Source of the DNA: Clostridia bacterium
GTDB lineage: Bacteria > Bacillota > Clostridia > Christensenellales > Aristaeellaceae
Length of the DNA: 9,909 nt
Direction: 5' to 3'
Assembly: GCA_016297535.1 (NCBI GenBank)
Contig: JAEDGL010000089.1
Span: 1-9,909, forward strand
Part shown: piece by piece, positions 1-6,932 of the stretch
Position numbering within the stretch: position 1 is the stretch's first letter
How the letters are laid out: the number at the start of each line of letters is the position of its first letter
Notes under the pieces: generated by a model
What the model was told of the DNA's origin: nothing
The model's input: only the letters and a program-made list of their open reading frames with translations
Database searches by the model: none
Translations under genes and position numbers: made by a program

Positions 1-53
1 TTCCGGCCTCTTGAACCCCATTCAAGCACGCTACCAAACTGCGCTACACCCAG
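1..53 (-). tRNA. tRNA-Pro (anticodon GGG), 3' part cut off by the window edge
   Basis: Read on the minus strand from position 53, the sequence folds as the 5' part of a tRNA. It has a 7-nt acceptor strand CTGGGTG, T8 and A9, and a D stem GCGC/GCGT closing a loop with the GG pair. The anticodon stem CTTGA/TCAAG is perfect and closes the 7-nt loop ATGGGGT. T33 is followed by GGG at 34-36, which reads CCC and CCU proline codons. C at position 1 is typical of bacterial tRNA-Pro. The window begins just after the variable region, so the T arm and the acceptor 3' strand are not visible. The gene is divergent from the catabolic operon and its 5' end faces that operon. Confidence 0.9.
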
Positions 54-92
54 ATATTTGTTTGGTGATCTGTTGTCCAGAGCACGAATGTT

Positions 93-122
93 ATTATACG
101 CATTTTCCACCACGAAAGTCAA
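93..122 (-). promoter_or_regulatory. Sigma-A promoter of the tRNA-Pro gene
   Basis: On the minus strand there is a -35 box TTGACT (complement of 117-122) and a perfect -10 box TATAAT (complement of 93-98), separated by 18 nt. Transcription would start near position 86 and leave a leader of about 33 nt before the tRNA 5' end at 53, which RNase P would remove. Box quality and placement fit a stable-RNA promoter. Confidence 0.8.
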
Positions 123-124
123 GC

Positions 125-148
125 GTTTTGAAACAATATTTCGAGAAA
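125..148. repeat. Two adjacent 10-bp palindromes between divergent promoters
   Basis: GTTTTGAAAC (125-134) and TTTCGAGAAA (139-148) are each inverted repeats with 4-bp arms and a 2-bp centre, separated by 4 bp, with centres 14 bp apart. They lie just behind the -35 box of the tRNA promoter and about 40 bp upstream of the -35 box of the operon promoter. This would suit an upstream activator or shared regulator site, but short A/T-rich palindromes also arise by chance and no known operator is recognised. Confidence 0.3.
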
Positions 149-187
149 ATTTATGCCGCGGCTGGTAGGGAAAAAACACTCGACAGA

Positions 188-216
188 TTGAGCAATCGTG
201 CGTATCGTGTTATAAT
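188..216 (+). promoter_or_regulatory. Extended -10 promoter of the six-gene operon
   Basis: A -35-like TTGAGC (188-193, four of six consensus bases) is followed after 17 nt by a perfect TATAAT (211-216). The -10 box is preceded by TGT (208-210), giving the extended TGnTATAAT motif. Initiation would be near 223, leaving a leader of about 57 nt before the ATG at 280. It is the only good + strand promoter seen upstream of the gene run, and the short spacings downstream suggest that it serves all six genes. Confidence 0.75.
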
Positions 217-246
217 GTACAATGGATGTTCCGGTTTGATAAGTGA

Positions 247-260
247 TACAAGCGAAAATA
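247..260 (+). promoter_or_regulatory. Weak cre-like site in the operon leader
   Basis: TACAAGCGAAAATA matches the Firmicutes catabolite-responsive pattern TGNAARCGNWWWCA except at positions 2 (A for G) and 13 (T for C). It would lie about 25-38 nt downstream of the predicted start of transcription, a usual place for a repressing CcpA site. Both mismatches fall at normally conserved positions, so this is only a candidate. Confidence 0.25.
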
Positions 261-279
261 CGCAAGGGATGGATGAAAC

Positions 280-2106
280 ATGTTTCGAGAGTTCTTGTGC
301 GAACATCGTCTGGAAAATTTGCTCTGCGCGCCCGGTGCTTTCAAACCGTTCCCGCAATGCGGCGATCGCGATGCCTGGGAAAAACTCGCCGAGGAAAAGA
401 AACAGTTTCTTCTCGGCTGGGGCAAAGAGGCGCTCAACGGATATCCACTGATTACCGCAACGCAATATATGGCCTACCGTCGCTCGGGCGATCGAAGAAT
501 TTTTGAAAAGCCCTACTTTGACAGGAGAATCCTCCTTTTTGGAGCGGCTCTGGCGGAATGCGTGGAAAATCAGGGGCGTTTTGTGGATGCAGTAATCGAC
601 GGCCTGTGGCTGATCTGCGAAGAAAGCACCTGGGTGGTATCGGCGCATAACAATCAGGAGCCGGATGATCTGTATCCGCTAAGTCAGAAATGCCTGCCGG
701 ATCAAACCAATCCCTACATCGATCTGTTTGCTGCGCAGACGTCGTCCGTGCTTTCCTATGTTCTTTATTTGCTGGGTGATCAGCTCAACGCCGTTTCTCC
801 TTTGATTGCTTCGCGTGTAAAGCGCGAGATTGAGCAGAGAATTCTGCATCCCTTCCTTACACACAACGATTTTTGGTGGATGGGCTACGGATCCAAAACG
901 GTAAACAACTGGAATCCGTGGATCCTTTCAAATGTCATTGATACGGCCCTGCTTGTGGAAACGGATACTGTTCGACGCAACCGCACGCTGGAGCGCGCCA
1001 TGATCATGCTGGACCATTATCTTCAGACAATGCCCCAGGACGGCGGATGCGACGAGGGCGCGGGATATTTCAATGTGGCGGGCGCGTCGCTGCTGGATTG
1101 CCTTGAAAGCCTGTACCGTGCCTCCGACGGGCAGATCGATTTTTTTGGCGAGCCGCACATTGCCGCAATCGGCAGTTATCCGGAAAAGGTTCATATTGCG
1201 GGGGAGTATTACCTCAACTTTGCCGATTGCGACGCAAAGCCGATTTTGGATGGAGAACGCCTGTATGCCTATGGCAGCCGTACGGGCAATAAACGGTTAA
1301 AAGAACTTGGCGCGTTCATTTTTGGCGGGGCATCCGGCTGCGGCCAGCAGCTGATGATCCGCGATACGCCGCAGGTAAACCGTACGCTGTTTGGCCTGTT
1401 TGCAGGCCCGGAGCAAAACGTGCCGGAGCCAAAGCCCGCTCCCTTTATGCAGTTGGCGGATCTGCAGGTGTTCGCCTGGTATCACGATGGCGTTTATGCG
1501 GCCATCAAGGGCGGTCACAACGATGAAAGCCATAATCACAACGATATCGGCACATTTGTGGTTTATGTGGATGGCGAACCGCAGATTGTTGACATGGGCA
1601 ACAAGGTGTATACTGCGGCTACGTTTGGCCCCAACCGCTATGAGCTGGACAACACACGCTCGAAAAATCACAATGTTCCGCTGATTGGCGGCGTAGAGCA
1701 GCACGCCGGCCGCGAGTATGCCGCCCGGGAGGTATCGGCAGACGGGAGGGGAGCGCGGATGAACCTTGCAGCCGCCTATCCTGCCCAGGCCTGCGTGGAC
1801 AGCCTTGTGCGTACCTTTGTACCCGAGAACGGCACGGTTACGCTGCAGGATGAAATCCGGCTTGCCAGGGCCCAATGCGTCACATGGGTGTTCATGCTTC
1901 GTCACAGGCCCTGCATTCAACCGGGTGAGGCGCGGTTTGGAACGCTGAAACTGTGCTTTGATCCGGCGCTTACGCCTCACGTGGAAGAAATGGTGATAGA
2001 CGATCCGCGCATGCAGCGCAGCTTCCCGGGCAGCCTCTGGCGCCTTACCCTGGAAGCGGGTACCGGCACGAGCCACCATTATGCCTTTGCGATTCATCGG
2101 ATATAG
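280..2106 (+). CDS. Heparinase II/III-like polysaccharide lyase family protein, cytoplasmic
   Basis: This 608-aa protein has the architecture of heparinase II/III-type (alpha/alpha)-barrel plus beta-sandwich lyases. The N-terminal helical half carries NNWNPWILSN (209-218) and DEGAGYFN (258-265), where Y263 is the likely catalytic Tyr. The second half has a HNDESHNHNDIGTF block (413-426, with H418 and H420), IVDMG with D438, and NHN (463-465) before a beta-rich C terminus. H420, D438 and H464 are candidates for the structural zinc ligands known in heparinase II. Such enzymes cleave uronate-containing glycans by beta-elimination. No signal peptide or membrane segment is present, so it probably acts inside the cell on imported oligosaccharides or glycoconjugates. 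The ATG at 280 follows AAGGGATGG (264-272). It is the first gene of the operon. The exact glycan is unknown, and a hydrolase or other eliminase within the same fold cannot be excluded. Confidence 0.85.
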   Translation: MFREFLCEHRLENLLCAPGAFKPFPQCGDRDAWEKLAEEKKQFLLGWGKEALNGYPLITATQYMAYRRSGDRRIFEKPYFDRRILLFGAALAECVENQGRFVDAVIDGLWLICEESTWVVSAHNNQEPDDLYPLSQKCLPDQTNPYIDLFAAQTSSVLSYVLYLLGDQLNAVSPLIASRVKREIEQRILHPFLTHNDFWWMGYGSKTVNNWNPWILSNVIDTALLVETDTVRRNRTLERAMIMLDHYLQTMPQDGGCDEGAGYFNVAGASLLDCLESLYRASDGQIDFFGEPHIAAIGSYPEKVHIAGEYYLNFADCDAKPILDGERLYAYGSRTGNKRLKELGAFIFGGASGCGQQLMIRDTPQVNRTLFGLFAGPEQNVPEPKPAPFMQLADLQVFAWYHDGVYAAIKGGHNDESHNHNDIGTFVVYVDGEPQIVDMGNKVYTAATFGPNRYELDNTRSKNHNVPLIGGVEQHAGREYAAREVSADGRGARMNLAAAYPAQACVDSLVRTFVPENGTVTLQDEIRLARAQCVTWVFMLRHRPCIQPGEARFGTLKLCFDPALTPHVEEMVIDDPRMQRSFPGSLWRLTLEAGTGTSHHYAFAIHRI

Positions 2107-2122
2107 AAAGGAGCCTGTCCAA

Positions 2123-3409
2123 ATGCAGCATGAGAAATATCATTATCAATCCCTGCAGGAGATTCGTCAAAAGGCGCAGCAGTGCGATGCCTTTCTGCCG
2201 TTGAATGAAGATGTGTCTCCCCTGTTTGAGCCGCTTCGGATTGGCACGCACACCGCGGCCAACCGCATTGCCCTGCAGCCTATGGAGGGCACGGATGGCG
2301 AAGCGGACGGCACGCCAGGCGAGCTTACCTGGCGGCGCTACGAGCGCTTTGCCAGGGGTGGCGCGGGTCTGATCTGGTTTGAGGCCGTTGCCACCGTGCC
2401 GGAAGGCCGTGCCAGCGAGCATCAGCTGCAGCTGACGACCGAAAATGTGGACGCGTACAAGCGACTTGTGGAGCACATCAAATCCGTCTGCCTGAAGGAA
2501 AACGGCTATGAACCCATCCTTGTAATGCAGGCAACCAACAGCGGCCGGTATTCCAAGCCCACCGGCGTGCCGGATCCGCTGATTGCCTATCACTGCCCGC
2601 CGCTGGAGGATCCAATGCTGGATGACAGCCATCTTTTGAGCGATGATCAGCTCAAGCGCTTTACGGATGCCTACGAGCGCACCGCCAGGCTGGCTGCACA
2701 GGCGAACTTTGACGGCGTGGATATCAAGTGCTGCCACCGCTATCTGGCTTGTGAGCTGCTCAGCGCTTTTACGCGTCCCGGCCCCTATGGCGGAAGCTAT
2801 GAAAACCGCACCCGCTTCCTCAAGGACGCCTTCCGCGCCGCTCAGGCCGGTATTGGCAGTGGCTTTCTGACCAGCCGCCTCAACGCCTATGACGGTTTCC
2901 CGTATCCGTATGGCTTTGGCGTGCATGAAGGCAGTTTGGAGGTGGATTTGACCGAGCCGCTTCGCCTGATTGGCGAGCTGGTGGAGGAGTTCCATATTCC
3001 GCTGATCAACATTACCATGGGAAATCCCTACAAAAATCCCCACGTCAACCGCCCCTACGACAACGGCAACTATGTGCCTCCGGAGCATCCCATCGAAGGA
3101 CTCGGCCGCGTGATGAAGGGCCTTTCCGATATTCAGCATGCCTATCCCGAACTGCCCGTACTGGGCAGCGCCTTCTCTTACCTGCGCCAGTACGCGCCCG
3201 CGCTGGCCAGCGGCATGGTGTCCGGCGGGCACTGCGCCATGGCAGGATTTGGGCGCATGGCGTTTGCCAACCCCGATTTTGTGCGCCAGCTGCGCGAGCA
3301 GGGCAGTATTCAAAAGGTGTGCAGGACCTGCGGAGGCTGCGCTCAGCTGCTGCGTGCGGGCCGTCCCGCCGGCTGCATTATTCACGACAGGGAGGTGTAC
3401 AAGCTGTGA
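2123..3409 (+). CDS. Old Yellow Enzyme-family NADH:flavin oxidoreductase with C-terminal four-Cys motif
   Basis: This 428-aa FMN TIM-barrel protein belongs to the OYE/2,4-dienoyl-CoA reductase family, which reduces activated C=C bonds. Family marks include FEPLRIGTHTAANRIALQPM (35-54), the barrel segment DIKCCHRYL (200-208) followed by YGGSYENR (222-229), and GFGR (375-378) for the FMN phosphate. The usual HxxHxY substrate motif reads K202-CC-H205-R-Y207, so the first His is Lys. C400, C403, C406 and C418 (CxxCxxC then C) resemble the 4Fe-4S ligands of dienoyl-CoA reductase. The protein ends there and lacks the FAD/NAD(P) domains of the long family members, so electrons may come from a separate partner. 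The start at 2123 is chosen because AAAGGAG (2107-2113) lies 9 nt upstream; an in-frame ATG at 2081 would overlap the lyase gene. It is 16 nt behind that gene and overlaps the SDR gene. The substrate is unknown. Confidence 0.88.
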   Translation: MQHEKYHYQSLQEIRQKAQQCDAFLPLNEDVSPLFEPLRIGTHTAANRIALQPMEGTDGEADGTPGELTWRRYERFARGGAGLIWFEAVATVPEGRASEHQLQLTTENVDAYKRLVEHIKSVCLKENGYEPILVMQATNSGRYSKPTGVPDPLIAYHCPPLEDPMLDDSHLLSDDQLKRFTDAYERTARLAAQANFDGVDIKCCHRYLACELLSAFTRPGPYGGSYENRTRFLKDAFRAAQAGIGSGFLTSRLNAYDGFPYPYGFGVHEGSLEVDLTEPLRLIGELVEEFHIPLINITMGNPYKNPHVNRPYDNGNYVPPEHPIEGLGRVMKGLSDIQHAYPELPVLGSAFSYLRQYAPALASGMVSGGHCAMAGFGRMAFANPDFVRQLREQGSIQKVCRTCGGCAQLLRAGRPAGCIIHDREVYKL

Positions 3410-4146
3410 AAGTGGCATTTGTAAGCGGCGCGACCCGCGGCATTGGCCGCGCCATTGCCGACAGGCTTTACGAGCGCGGCTACCGCGTGCTTTATTCGGG
3501 TACGCGCCCGCAACGTCCTGACGATTTGCCTGAGGATCGCGATTATATCGGCTGCAATATCGCTTTTGGCGAGCAGCGCAAGGCGGCCTTTGCGTATATC
3601 AAACAGCGCTATGGACGGCTGGATGTGCTGGTGAACAACGCTGGTGTCGCGCCGCTGGTTCGTCAGGATATTCTGCAGATGACAGAAGAGAGCTTTGACC
3701 GCGTGATGGAGATCAATCTGAAGGGCACCCTGTTTATGTGCCAGCTTGCCGCCAATTTCATGCTTGCGCACAGGGATCAGTGGGAGACGCCTCCCCGCAT
3801 TGTCAACATCGGCAGCATTTCCGCCTATACATCCAGCACGTCGCGCGGCGAATACTGCATCAGCAAAGCCGGTCTGGGCATGGTGACGCAGCTTCTGGCG
3901 GACCGGCTGGCCGCGGAGGGGATTCCCGTGTTTGAGGTGCGGCCCGGGATCATCGCCACCGATATGACCGAGAAGGTGCACGACAAATACGCCAGGCTGA
4001 TTGAGGAGGGCCTGCTGCCCATTCCGCGCTTTGGAGAGCCCGACGATGTGGCAAAGATGGTCGAGGCCTGCTGCACCGGCCTGCTGGATTATGCCGCCGG
4101 GCAAGTGCTGAACGCCGACGGCGGCTTCAGCCTGCGCCGCCTGTAA
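3406..4146 (+). CDS. Short-chain dehydrogenase/reductase (SDR), FabG-like
   Basis: This 246-aa classical SDR is an NAD(P)-dependent alcohol/ketone oxidoreductase. The cofactor motif GATRGIG is at 8-14 and NNAG at 77-80. The catalytic tetrad is complete: N104, S137, Y150 and K154 (YCISK). RPGIIATDM (179-187) follows the active site, and NADGGFS (236-242) near the C terminus is typical of FabG-like enzymes. The start is taken as GTG at 3406, overlapping the OYE stop codon in a GTGA arrangement. AGGGAGG (3389-3395) sits 10 nt upstream, and the protein then begins right at the Rossmann strand (MKVAFVSG). An upstream ATG at 3319 would add 29 residues lying inside the OYE coding region and is unlikely. 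Annotation pipelines would call it 3-oxoacyl-ACP reductase, but in this catabolic context a sugar, glycoside or hydroxy-acid dehydrogenase is more likely. Overlap with the OYE gene implies translational coupling. Confidence 0.92.
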   Translation: MKVAFVSGATRGIGRAIADRLYERGYRVLYSGTRPQRPDDLPEDRDYIGCNIAFGEQRKAAFAYIKQRYGRLDVLVNNAGVAPLVRQDILQMTEESFDRVMEINLKGTLFMCQLAANFMLAHRDQWETPPRIVNIGSISAYTSSTSRGEYCISKAGLGMVTQLLADRLAAEGIPVFEVRPGIIATDMTEKVHDKYARLIEEGLLPIPRFGEPDDVAKMVEACCTGLLDYAAGQVLNADGGFSLRRL

Positions 4147-4179
4147 AGCCGGGATCGTGTACTTGCAAGGAGGAATCAA

Positions 4180-4986
4180 ATGAAACTGGCCTTTTCAACG
4201 CTGGGCTGCCCCGATTGGAGCATGGAGCAGATTTTGGATGCCGCGACGCGCCTGGGCTATCAGGGCGTTGAGCTGCGCGGCGTTCAGGGCGGCATGGAGC
4301 CCGGGGAAATAGCCTGCCTGCAGGGTGAAAACCGCGGAAAAACGCTCCGGGCGTTTGCGGCTTGCGGAATAGAGCTGTGCGTGTATGGAACATCCATTCA
4401 CTTCCATGATCCCGAAACGCTGGAGCAGCATTATCAAAAGGCGCTGCAGGCGCTTTGGTTTTGTGCGGATTGCAGCATTCCCATGATGCGGATTTTCGGC
4501 AACGAGGTACAGCCCGAAACCGAACAGGCACAGCTTGACCAGATTGCCCGCACCTTTGACAAGCTGTGCCGCGAAGCCGAAAGGCTGCATGTGCAGCCGC
4601 TACTGGAGGTGCACGGTAATCTGACCACCATCGAACGCCTGCGTTATGTGGCGGCGCGTGTGGACAGTCCCGCCTTTGGCATCATCTGGGATGTGGGACA
4701 TACCCATGCCGTCTATGGCACGCGGGTAGACACCTTTTATCAGGCTCTCAAACCGTGGATCCGTCACGTTCATATGAAGGATGCCATCCATGAAAACGGA
4801 AGGCTGCATCATCTTTGCGCCGTGGGCCAGGGGCATCTGCCGCTTCGGCAGATTGTGAAACTGCTGGAGGAAGACGGTTATCCGGGGTATTATTCGCTGG
4901 AGTGGGAAAAACGCTGGCATCCCGAGCTGGAAGAGCCGGAAATAGTCTTCCCCGCTTACACAGAATGGATGAACAGGGGAGAATAA
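4180..4986 (+). CDS. Sugar phosphate isomerase/epimerase-like TIM barrel (AP endonuclease family 2)
   Basis: This 268-aa protein has the xylose-isomerase-like TIM-barrel fold. It starts with MKLAFSTLGCPDWSMEQIL, the usual first strand and helix, followed by GYQGVELRG (26-34). The divalent-metal set appears complete: E143 (LLEVHGN), D171 with H174 (WDVGHTH), H198 (HVHMKD) and E241 (SLEWE). This pattern matches epimerases and isomerases of keto sugars and inosose-type enzymes. Some anaerobic C-glycoside-cleaving enzymes also carry this fold, so the reaction cannot be fixed from sequence. AAGGAGG (4167-4173) lies 6 nt before the ATG. The gene is 33 nt behind the SDR gene and 1 nt ahead of the FAD protein gene. 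In the operon it probably rearranges the sugar unit after oxidation by the SDR or FAD enzyme; that role is an inference from context. Confidence 0.88.
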   Translation: MKLAFSTLGCPDWSMEQILDAATRLGYQGVELRGVQGGMEPGEIACLQGENRGKTLRAFAACGIELCVYGTSIHFHDPETLEQHYQKALQALWFCADCSIPMMRIFGNEVQPETEQAQLDQIARTFDKLCREAERLHVQPLLEVHGNLTTIERLRYVAARVDSPAFGIIWDVGHTHAVYGTRVDTFYQALKPWIRHVHMKDAIHENGRLHHLCAVGQGHLPLRQIVKLLEEDGYPGYYSLEWEKRWHPELEEPEIVFPAYTEWMNRGE

Positions 4987-4987
4987 C

Positions 4988-6928
4988 ATGAAAATAGCAA
5001 GCAGCGCCGTGTGCCATCAGGTGCATACGCTGGTGGTGGGCAGCGGTGCGGCCGGTTTGCGCGCAGCCGAATGCCTGTATGAGCTGGGACAGACCGATGT
5101 GGCGCTTGTAACCGAGGGCATCAACTGCGGCACCAGCCGAAACACGGGCAGCGATAAGCAAACCTATTACAAGCTGTCACTGTCCGGATCCGATGCGGAC
5201 AGCGTACGCCAGATGGCGAGCGCGCTCTATCAGGGGCAGGCAGTGGACGGAGATATCGCCCTGTGCGAAGCTGCTGCTTCCGCGCAGAGCTTCTTTCATC
5301 TGGTAGAGCTGGGCGTACCGTTTCCAACCAACGAATACGGCGAATACGTGGGCTACAAAACCGATCATGATCCGTACCGTCGCGCCACCAGCGCGGGGCC
5401 GTATACAAGCAGGCTGATGACAGAGGCGCTGGAAAAATCCGTGCGCGAGCATGGCATCAAAATTTGGGACAGGATGCAGGCCATTGAGCTGCTTGTGGAG
5501 GATGGACAGGTGTGCGGCCTTTTGTGCCTGGATCTTGCCCATGCGCAGGATCCGCAAAAGCGCTATGTAGCTTTCCGCTGCGCCAATATCGTGTGGGCCA
5601 CGGGAGGGCCTGCCGGTATGTATTTACACAGCGTGTATCCATCGTGCCACTATGGCGCTACGGGTGTAGCATTCGCGGCGGGCGCAATGGGGCGAAATCT
5701 TACGGAATGGCAGTTTGGCCTTGCCTCCGTCAGGCCGCGATGGAATGTATCCGGCACCTATATGCAGGCGCTGCCCCGCTTTTTCTCCACGGATGAAAAC
5801 GGCGGCGACGAACGGGAGTTTCTGCTGGACGCTTTTGATGATCCGGGCACGGCACTGTCCAATATATTTCTGAAAGGATACCAGTGGCCTTTTGACGTTC
5901 GCAAGGCGTTCGACGGCAGCTCGCGTATTGATTTGCTGGTGCATGCGCAGCAGCAGATGGGTCGCCGGGTTTTTCTTGATTTCCGAACCAATCCCGGCGG
6001 AGGAGACATTGATTATCGGTCTCTTTCAGCGGAGGCGCGCGATTATTTGCAGCGCGCGGGAGCCTGCTTTGGCAGGCCCATTGACCGGCTGCTGCACATG
6101 AACGAGCCTGCGGTGGATTTTTATCTGGAGCACGGCGTTGATCTTCGACATCAACCGCTGGAAATTGCGCTGTGCGTACAGCACAACAACGGCGGCCTTG
6201 CCGTTGATTGCCACTGGCAGACCAATATCAGAGGCTTGTACGCGGTGGGCGAGGCTGCGGCTACACATGGTGTATACCGTCCCGGCGGAAGCGCGCTGAA
6301 TGCGGGGCAGGCCGGGGCGCTGCGTGCCGCTCAGGCAATTGCGGGAAACCCGGGCGTTATGCCGGAGGAAGAGACGTTCCTGCGCGCGACGGACGCAGCG
6401 ATGAAAGCGTGCGTGGAGCTGGAAGAGCAGATTGCCACGGGTAGCAGCCATCCCGATGTTCATACCGTTTACGCCGAGGCAAGAAGGGCCATGGACCACC
6501 ATGCGGGCCCGGTACGAAGCGCGCAAGGCCTTCGCGGATTGCTGGATCAAATCATCGGCCAAACGCCGCGGATCGCAGCGGTATCCATCCGTCAGCCTGT
6601 CGATCTGCGCTGGGTTTACCGCCTGCGTGAAACGTTGCTATGCCAGCGCATGTATGTGGAGGCAATGCTTCAGTATCTGGAGCAGGGCGGCAGAAGCCGC
6701 GGAAGCGCTCTGTATATCGATCCACAGGGACAATCGGCTGCCGGTCTTCCCCCGGAATACCGTTTCAAAACGGATGACGGCCAGAACGCGGATTCTGTGC
6801 AGGAGATCGTGTGGCAAAACGGTCAATGCCGGATCGGCTGGCGCACTGTAAGGCCGATGCCTTCGGAGGATGAATCCTTCGAAGTTGTCTGGAAAGCCTA
6901 TCGCGAACGCAATACACTCAGGAGGTAG
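4988..6928 (+). CDS. FAD-dependent oxidoreductase, fumarate reductase/L-aspartate oxidase-like flavoprotein
   Basis: This 646-aa protein has the fumarate reductase/succinate dehydrogenase flavoprotein layout. The FAD motif VVGSGAAG is at 16-23, IVWATGGPAG at 201-210, and the second FAD region GLYAVGEAAATHGVYRPGGS at 416-435, followed by ALNAGQAGALRA. The helical C-terminal domain is about residues 455-565. H399 (QHNNGG) and R431 (YRPGGS) match the substrate-binding His and Arg of fumarate reductases. The HPT segment normally near the first substrate site reads QFGLAS (242-247), so that His is missing. The N-terminal segment GTSRNTGSDK (48-57) lacks the His that binds FAD covalently, so FAD is probably non-covalent. 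No signal peptide, FMN-binding or cytochrome domain is present, so it is cytoplasmic and needs another electron partner. AGGGGAG (4975-4981) is 6 nt before the ATG. The reaction may be dehydrogenation or reduction of an alkene or alcohol. The substrate is unknown and is unlikely to be fumarate. Confidence 0.86.
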   Translation: MKIASSAVCHQVHTLVVGSGAAGLRAAECLYELGQTDVALVTEGINCGTSRNTGSDKQTYYKLSLSGSDADSVRQMASALYQGQAVDGDIALCEAAASAQSFFHLVELGVPFPTNEYGEYVGYKTDHDPYRRATSAGPYTSRLMTEALEKSVREHGIKIWDRMQAIELLVEDGQVCGLLCLDLAHAQDPQKRYVAFRCANIVWATGGPAGMYLHSVYPSCHYGATGVAFAAGAMGRNLTEWQFGLASVRPRWNVSGTYMQALPRFFSTDENGGDEREFLLDAFDDPGTALSNIFLKGYQWPFDVRKAFDGSSRIDLLVHAQQQMGRRVFLDFRTNPGGGDIDYRSLSAEARDYLQRAGACFGRPIDRLLHMNEPAVDFYLEHGVDLRHQPLEIALCVQHNNGGLAVDCHWQTNIRGLYAVGEAAATHGVYRPGGSALNAGQAGALRAAQAIAGNPGVMPEEETFLRATDAAMKACVELEEQIATGSSHPDVHTVYAEARRAMDHHAGPVRSAQGLRGLLDQIIGQTPRIAAVSIRQPVDLRWVYRLRETLLCQRMYVEAMLQYLEQGGRSRGSALYIDPQGQSAAGLPPEYRFKTDDGQNADSVQEIVWQNGQCRIGWRTVRPMPSEDESFEVVWKAYRERNTLRR

Positions 6929-6932
6929 AAAT

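Noticed and set aside
1..53. tRNA-Pro as integration site of a genomic island carrying the operon
   Set aside because: Integrases normally use the tRNA 3' end, but here the 5' end faces the operon. No integrase, direct repeat or composition break is seen.
11..451. 146-codon + strand reading frame starting at 11
   Set aside because: It begins inside the antisense of the tRNA-Pro gene, spans both promoters and overlaps the lyase gene in another frame. It has no ribosome binding site and no recognisable domain.
2081..2122. Upstream ATG start for the OYE gene
   Set aside because: It would overlap the lyase gene without a ribosome binding site, whereas the ATG at 2123 has AAAGGAG at good spacing and matches the family N terminus.
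1297..4179. Long antisense reading frames (1297-2097, 2045-3418, 3382-4179)
   Set aside because: They lie opposite well-recognised enzymes, have low-complexity composition typical of the antisense frame of GC-rich genes, and lack domains and ribosome binding sites.
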